Part shown: positions 49,875 through 53,583 of the stretch, in pieces | How the letters are laid out: each line of letters opens with the position of its first letter | Numbering within the stretch: the stretch's first letter is position 1 | NCBI GenBank assembly: GCA_903829325.1 | Contig: CAIKPM010000041.1 | Location: forward strand, 1 to 53,583 | Origin: an uncultured bacterium | Lineage (GTDB): Bacteria; Vulcanimicrobiota; Vulcanimicrobiia; Vulcanimicrobiales; Vulcanimicrobiaceae | DNA length: 53,583 nt | Direction of reading: 5' to 3' | The notes under the pieces: model-generated | Database searches by the model: none | What the model was told of the DNA's origin: nothing | What the model saw: only the letters and a program-made list of their open reading frames with translations | Program-made: the position numbers and the translations under genes

Positions 49875-50872
49875 CAACGAGTGACCTTGCCGGATAGGCG
49901 CTGAACGGCATTGCGCACGCTTGAGAAAATACGGCCTCCAAGTGGATGTTCAGCACACTTCGCGATACAAAAGAACAGGGCAGCAGGGAGATTGGGTCGT
50001 TGTTGCCAGCTCTCGCGGAATTGCTGTTTTGCTTCTGTGGCTGCGAGTGATCGCAAGAGACAGAGCCCGGCTTGGACGTGTTGCTGCGGACGCAGTTTGA
50101 TACATTCTTGACCGATTCCCGGAGGATAGCGCTGGGGATCAGCACTGATCTTTATGCCCACATTGATGTGGGCAATAATCATCTTATCCCAGTGTTGCGA
50201 GCTATTCTGCGTATGGGTGCGAATCTTCGTCAAGGGTTCATTGGTAAGAATGACCCTAGTCAGTGCCGCTGCCCGCAGCAGCCAATCAAGATCTTCGGCG
50301 TAGCGCATCGTTTCATCGTAGCCCCCGGAAAGCACAAAGAGCTCGCGTGATACAATGACCGATGCGTGGACGATAAAATTTACCTGCGCTAAGCTTTTGG
50401 CAAACGAAGCTGTCTCACAAATGAAGACTTGTGGTGTGCTTGTTGGTACGAGTTTGACCCGACGGAAAACGTCAATCGTCTCGAGCCCGCCTGGCAAGGG
50501 GCCGCGTTGATCAAAATAGCGTGAGTCGGTAAAGCATAAGCCGCTTGAGGGGACGGTCATAAGCGCCTGCCACTGGCTCTCGAGTTTCTTGGGTGCCCAG
50601 AGATCATCAGCGTCAAGGAAGGCAATCCACGGTTCGCTTGCTAGCCGTACACCGGTATTGCGTGCGTTCGAGACGCCGGCATTGTGCTGCACATGGACTT
50701 TTGCCCCGAGCGCGTGGGCGATGTCGCTTGTTGCATCGCTTGAACCATCGTCAATAACGAGAATTTCAGCCGGCCGCGCGGTTTGGGCGCGTACGCTCTC
50801 TATCGCAGCGCCGATATATGCTTCTGCGTTATAGGCTGGAATAACAACCGAAATAGGAAGCCCATGGTGCAT
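49874..50872 (-). CDS. Family 2 glycosyltransferase
   Basis: 332 residues, GT-A fold. The N-terminus I-S-V-V-I-P-A-Y-N-A-E-A-Y-I and the nucleotide-sugar motifs V-I-D-D-G-S-S-D and F-L-D-A-D-D-L-W are canonical. It would transfer a sugar to the growing lipid-linked repeat unit of an exopolysaccharide. It starts the minus-strand EPS unit; ATG 50872 has no clear Shine-Dalgarno. Acceptor and donor unknown. Confidence 0.88.
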   Translation of the reverse strand: MHHGLPISVVIPAYNAEAYIGAAIESVRAQTARPAEILVIDDGSSDATSDIAHALGAKVHVQHNAGVSNARNTGVRLASEPWIAFLDADDLWAPKKLESQWQALMTVPSSGLCFTDSRYFDQRGPLPGGLETIDVFRRVKLVPTSTPQVFICETASFAKSLAQVNFIVHASVIVSRELFVLSGGYDETMRYAEDLDWLLRAAALTRVILTNEPLTKIRTHTQNSSQHWDKMIIAHINVGIKISADPQRYPPGIGQECIKLRPQQHVQAGLCLLRSLAATEAKQQFRESWQQRPNLPAALFFCIAKCAEHPLGGRIFSSVRNAVQRLSGKVTR

Positions 50873-50889
50873 AATAAGGAGTCATACAT

Positions 50890-50917
50890 TTCTGAGAGAG
50901 ATATATACCTCTGAGAA
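50890..50917. promoter_or_regulatory. Imperfect palindrome at the EPS divergent promoter region
   Basis: A 28-base near-palindrome with arms TTCTGAGAG and CCTCTGAGAA about a TATATA core lies 17 bases upstream of the GT2 start. It could bind a repressor or activator. Confidence 0.4.
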
Positions 50918-50919
50918 TA

Positions 50920-51106
50920 GCGCACCACTGATTTTTCCCGCTAGGGTACCCACCAAGCAGGTCCCCGGTCTTTCAGGAACCCCCACCGGGCCTTTTGGCC
51001 CTGCGGCAACAACGCCGCAGGATAATGCGACAATTGCGCTCCTCAGAGCCACGGTCCCGCAGACGCAAGCGAGGCAGCGCTGGCCTAGCGGTGGAATCCC
51101 CTCCCG
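50920..51106 (+). other. Structured non-coding region before the GT4 gene
   Basis: This stretch holds two compact hairpins (GGGCC-TTTT-GGCCC near 50985-51000, and CCTGCGGC/GCCGCAGG with a 6-base loop just after) and several shorter stems. It ends in CTCCCGGTGAG before the GTG start. It may be a folded mRNA leader; I could not match it to a named riboswitch. Confidence 0.35.
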
Positions 51107-52201
51107 GTGAGAGTTGTACATCTCGTTGAGGCTATGGGCGGCGCGACGCATGTGTGGGGTAAGGAGCGGGTGATCCACTGGCTTATGCAAGCCCAGCGTG
51201 CCAGTGGCTTGCTCGAGCCGGAATTGGTTGCGTTTGCGCCCGCGCTCGTGGTCGATGTCTTGCGTGAGGCGGGTTTCCCGGTGACGGTGTTGACGGAACG
51301 TCACCAAACGCTCGCGCTGGGAGCGATTACTCGCTTGTGCGCAACCCTGCGTGAAAAAGCTCCGGTGATTTTGCACACCCATGGATATAAAGCGAATATA
51401 CTTGCGCGGATTGCGCGTGTCATGGGTGCACCGATGATGCGCCTTATCAGCACGAGTCATGGATTTGATAATTACGCGCCCCGGCTTGCGTGGTACAATG
51501 CGCTTGATCGCACGACGGGCTATCTGAGCACGATCTGCACCGTTACCGATCCGCGGATGGCGCAGAAATTTCCGCCCGGTGTGCGGGTGAAATACATCGC
51601 GAATGCCTTGCCGGATGCGCCCGCGTTCAGCGCATCCCAACGCGAGCAAGGTCGCGCGCAGTATCGTTTTGCCGCTCACGAATGTGTCGTCGGTATGCTG
51701 CATCGACTTATTGCGCAAAAAGGCGTTGCCGAATTTCTTACCGCTGCGCGATTGCTACAGGAATGGGGACGCAACGATATTATTTTTGCGCTTGCTGGCG
51801 ATGGGCCGTTGCTGGCGGATGTCCAGTGTGCGCTGGAAAGCTTGCGTAGTCTGCGTTATGTCGGATATGTCGATCCTCCCGATGAATATCTCGCCGCTCT
51901 CGATGTCTTTATTCAGCCATCGCGTAGCGAAGGCTTGAGCTTGGCGTTGTTGCAAGCGATGCGCGCTGGGCGGCCGATTATAGCGACCCGCGTCGGTGCG
52001 ACAGAAGAAGTCCTCACCGATGCTGTTGATGCGCTGCTTATTGCTGCACAAGATCCGCACGCTTTAGCACTGGCGATTATTCGCTTGGCGGATGAGCGCG
52101 CGTATGCAGCGCAATTGGCTGAACGTGCGCGGCAACGTTTTCTCGATCATTTCCAGATTGAACGCCAACACCACGATTTTTTGGCGCTGTATACGCAATG
52201 A
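51107..52201 (+). CDS. Family 4 glycosyltransferase
   Basis: 364 residues, GT-B fold. The N-terminal half shows V-H-L-V-E-A-M-G-G-A-T and H-T-H-G-Y-K-A-N; the C-terminal half has the phosphate-binding G-M-L-H-R-L-I-A-Q-K-G-V and the E-x7-E retaining motif S-E-G-L-S-L-A-L-L-Q-A-M. It retains the anomeric configuration of the transferred sugar. GTG 51107 start. TGA overlaps the next glycosyltransferase (ATGA), so the two plus-strand genes are coupled. Confidence 0.9.
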   Translation: MRVVHLVEAMGGATHVWGKERVIHWLMQAQRASGLLEPELVAFAPALVVDVLREAGFPVTVLTERHQTLALGAITRLCATLREKAPVILHTHGYKANILARIARVMGAPMMRLISTSHGFDNYAPRLAWYNALDRTTGYLSTICTVTDPRMAQKFPPGVRVKYIANALPDAPAFSASQREQGRAQYRFAAHECVVGMLHRLIAQKGVAEFLTAARLLQEWGRNDIIFALAGDGPLLADVQCALESLRSLRYVGYVDPPDEYLAALDVFIQPSRSEGLSLALLQAMRAGRPIIATRVGATEEVLTDAVDALLIAAQDPHALALAIIRLADERAYAAQLAERARQRFLDHFQIERQHHDFLALYTQ

Positions 52202-53379
52202 AAGAACGCATCCTCGTTCTAACTCGTTTAGCTCCTTGGACTTTGGCGGGTGGCGCGCGTATTCGTAATCACTGGATGATCCGCGCGTTGGCTGCGCGTT
52301 ATCGGGTTGACCTTGTGCTGACCGAGCCGCATGTGAGCGTTCCGCAAGAATATGTGCATATGCTCGAAAGTGTCGAGGTGATTCCGCCAACTCAGCAGAG
52401 TTGGGGAGCACGGGTTCGTGATGCCTTGGTGAAGAGACAGCCGCTGTATGCAGCGGGGATCGTCAGCGAGCGCTTGCAAACAGCGGTCGCAAATCTCCTC
52501 GCGCGCCATCGTTATCTCGCGATTCAGACTGATCTCAATATGCAAGCTGCGATTCCCGAGACCACGACTGTGCCGATTGTCTATAATGCCCACAACTGTG
52601 AAACCGCTTTGCAGCGTCGTCATGCTCGTGCCGCAGGATTACCGCTTGGTCCGTTGCTCGCTTGGGATGCTCGTCGTTTAGCCGAATTCGAGCGGCGTAT
52701 GCTGGAACGATCAGCGCTTATTACCGCGTGCTCGCTCGATGATTTGCGTGATTTGCATGCGTTAGCGTTACGCGCCGATGAGCGTGCGGTGCTGATCCCC
52801 AACGGTGTTGATCTGGCGCATTATCGCGATATTCGCGAAGACGCGTTTGAGCCTCGTCGACTTTTAATCACGGGGAGTATGGATTGGCGTCCGAATCAAC
52901 AGGGGCTCTTTTGGTTCTTGGACGAGGTTTTGCCGTTTTTGCACGCGCATGACGCAACGCTTACGGTGCGTGTTGCTGGTCGGATGGATGCTGCGTTTGC
53001 GCAAAAAATCGCGAGGTATCCCGGTATCACGGCGATTGCTCATCCGGCTGATCTGCGCGAAGAACTCGAGCGCGCTCAGCTTATTCTCGCGCCAATTACC
53101 GCCAGCAGTGGCACGCGTTTACGCATTTTAGAAGCATGGGCAGCTGGTCGTCCGGTGGTAACGACCCACTTTGGCGCGATGGGTCTTGAGTATGAGGACG
53201 GTCGCGAATTGCTGACCTGCGATACCCCGCAAACGTTCGTCGACGCAATTGTGACATTGCTTAATTCACCCGAGCAGTGGCATGCGATTCGCAACGCAGC
53301 GAAGCAGCGCGTGGTGCAGTATGATTGGGCGCCGATTGGTGAGCAGTTGCTTGCGGCGTATGAGAGGCTGAGTCCGTGA
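52198..53379 (+). CDS. Glycosyltransferase, GT-B fold
   Basis: 393 residues. Begins with R-I-L-V-L-T-R-L-A-P-W and G-G-A-R-I-R-N-H, has Y-N-A-H-N-C-E and I-P-N-G-V-D-L in the middle, and the late segment G-T-R-L-R-I-L-E-A-W-A-A-G-R-P-V-V, which is the donor-binding E region. It resembles the GT1/GT4 group of sugar transferases in EPS clusters. It overlaps the preceding gene by 4 bases. From 53380 to the window end I see no gene, only short inverted repeats (CTACAT-G-ATGTAG and GCACT-CAG-AAGTGC). Confidence 0.88.
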   Translation: MKERILVLTRLAPWTLAGGARIRNHWMIRALAARYRVDLVLTEPHVSVPQEYVHMLESVEVIPPTQQSWGARVRDALVKRQPLYAAGIVSERLQTAVANLLARHRYLAIQTDLNMQAAIPETTTVPIVYNAHNCETALQRRHARAAGLPLGPLLAWDARRLAEFERRMLERSALITACSLDDLRDLHALALRADERAVLIPNGVDLAHYRDIREDAFEPRRLLITGSMDWRPNQQGLFWFLDEVLPFLHAHDATLTVRVAGRMDAAFAQKIARYPGITAIAHPADLREELERAQLILAPITASSGTRLRILEAWAAGRPVVTTHFGAMGLEYEDGRELLTCDTPQTFVDAIVTLLNSPEQWHAIRNAAKQRVVQYDWAPIGEQLLAAYERLSP

Positions 53380-53583
53380 AGGCTTGGCGCTCAGCTAAAG
53401 CACGAATTTCCCGACGTAGGCGGCGGTATTATTAGTGAACCATGTGCGCCGTAGCAGCGCAGAAAGAGAGCCTACATGATGTAGCACTCAGAAGTGCGAG
53501 AAGCTGTGTGAAAGATGAGGGTAGGTCCCTCGGAATTGGCTTTCAGGAGCGAGTTTCAAACCAATCCATGCTGCTGCGATCAA

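Noticed and set aside
50920-51106. c-di-GMP-I, SAM, TPP or ydaO riboswitch
   Set aside because: Isolated short matches (GACGCAA, GGCCTA, GGCAAC, GGATAATGC) occur, but the order and conserved cores of each class are missing.
50882-51718. Long minus-strand frame of 278 codons opposite the GT4 gene
   Set aside because: It lies antisense to a well-recognised glycosyltransferase and into a non-coding spacer, and its translation has no domain.
1-53583. CRISPR array, transposon or prophage
   Set aside because: I saw no regular repeat-spacer pattern, transposase, integrase or phage structural gene.

Overview
The window reads as a stretch of chromosome from an uncultured-type, diderm bacterium of the Terrabacteria side of the tree. 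This placement is an inference. The actinobacterial/Chloroflexi-style fhaA-fhaB-PP2C-SEDS cluster and the infC-rpmI-rplT / trmH-pheS-pheT-cvpA neighbourhood point to Terrabacteria, while an outer-membrane-like beta-barrel protein and a Wza-type polysaccharide exporter point to two membranes. Groups such as Eremiobacterota (WPS-2) or Armatimonadota would fit, but no marker here fixes the phylum. No rRNA, phage, transposase or CRISPR array was seen; there is one tRNA (Lys, UUU).

Layout. 1-1.2 kb: two orphan proteins, one with degenerate leucine-rich-variant repeats. 1.27-2.4 kb: a class V aminotransferase. 2.5-9.3 kb, mostly minus strand: infC-rpmI-rplT behind an attenuator-like leader, then trmH, pheS, pheT and cvpA. 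9.4-11.3 kb: small unknowns, a beta-barrel protein and a Nudix hydrolase. 11.4-16.5 kb, minus strand: a branched-chain amino acid operon ilvB-ilvN-ilvC-leuC-leuD with a leader peptide and a terminator hairpin. 17.2-23.3 kb, plus strand: def-fmt-rsmB-fhaA-fhaB-PP2C-rodA/ftsW, largely coupled by stop/start overlaps. 23.4-32.7 kb: nusA-ylxR-infB-(rbfA+DHH fusion)-truB-ribF-MFS-DUF6941-like. 32.7-36.5 kb: tRNA-Lys, then on the minus strand pheA, a small TPR-type protein and four small secreted Ser/Thr/Asn-rich proteins forming two paralogous pairs. 36.8-40.0 kb: an SF1 helicase with a Cas4/AddB-like nuclease. 40.2-43.7 kb: a cysteine synthase homologue, a ferritin-like protein, a VOC-domain remnant and an ethylene-receptor-like SpoIIE phosphatase. 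43.8-46.0 kb: ubiX and two toxin-antitoxin modules (BrnTA, and RHH/PIN) placed between duplicated gene tails. 46.1-53.4 kb: an exopolysaccharide locus with a BY-kinase/Wzz, a deacetylase-Wza fusion and three glycosyltransferases.

Two themes stand out. The first is unorthodox translation initiation. infC appears to start at ATA behind a strong Shine-Dalgarno; fmt and truB appear to start at CTG in CTGA overlaps; cvpA lacks any usual start that keeps its first membrane helix whole; and several transcripts look leaderless, including the ilv leader peptide, brnT, the SpoIIE gene and perhaps def. The second is domain fusion and recombination: RbfA-DHH, deacetylase-Wza, ethylene-sensor-SpoIIE-HATPase, and a tandem-duplication-like structure carrying two unrelated toxin-antitoxin cassettes. 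The best candidates for something undescribed are the ethylene-sensor phosphatase, the toxin-antitoxin cassette structure and the secreted-protein cluster at 34-36.4 kb.
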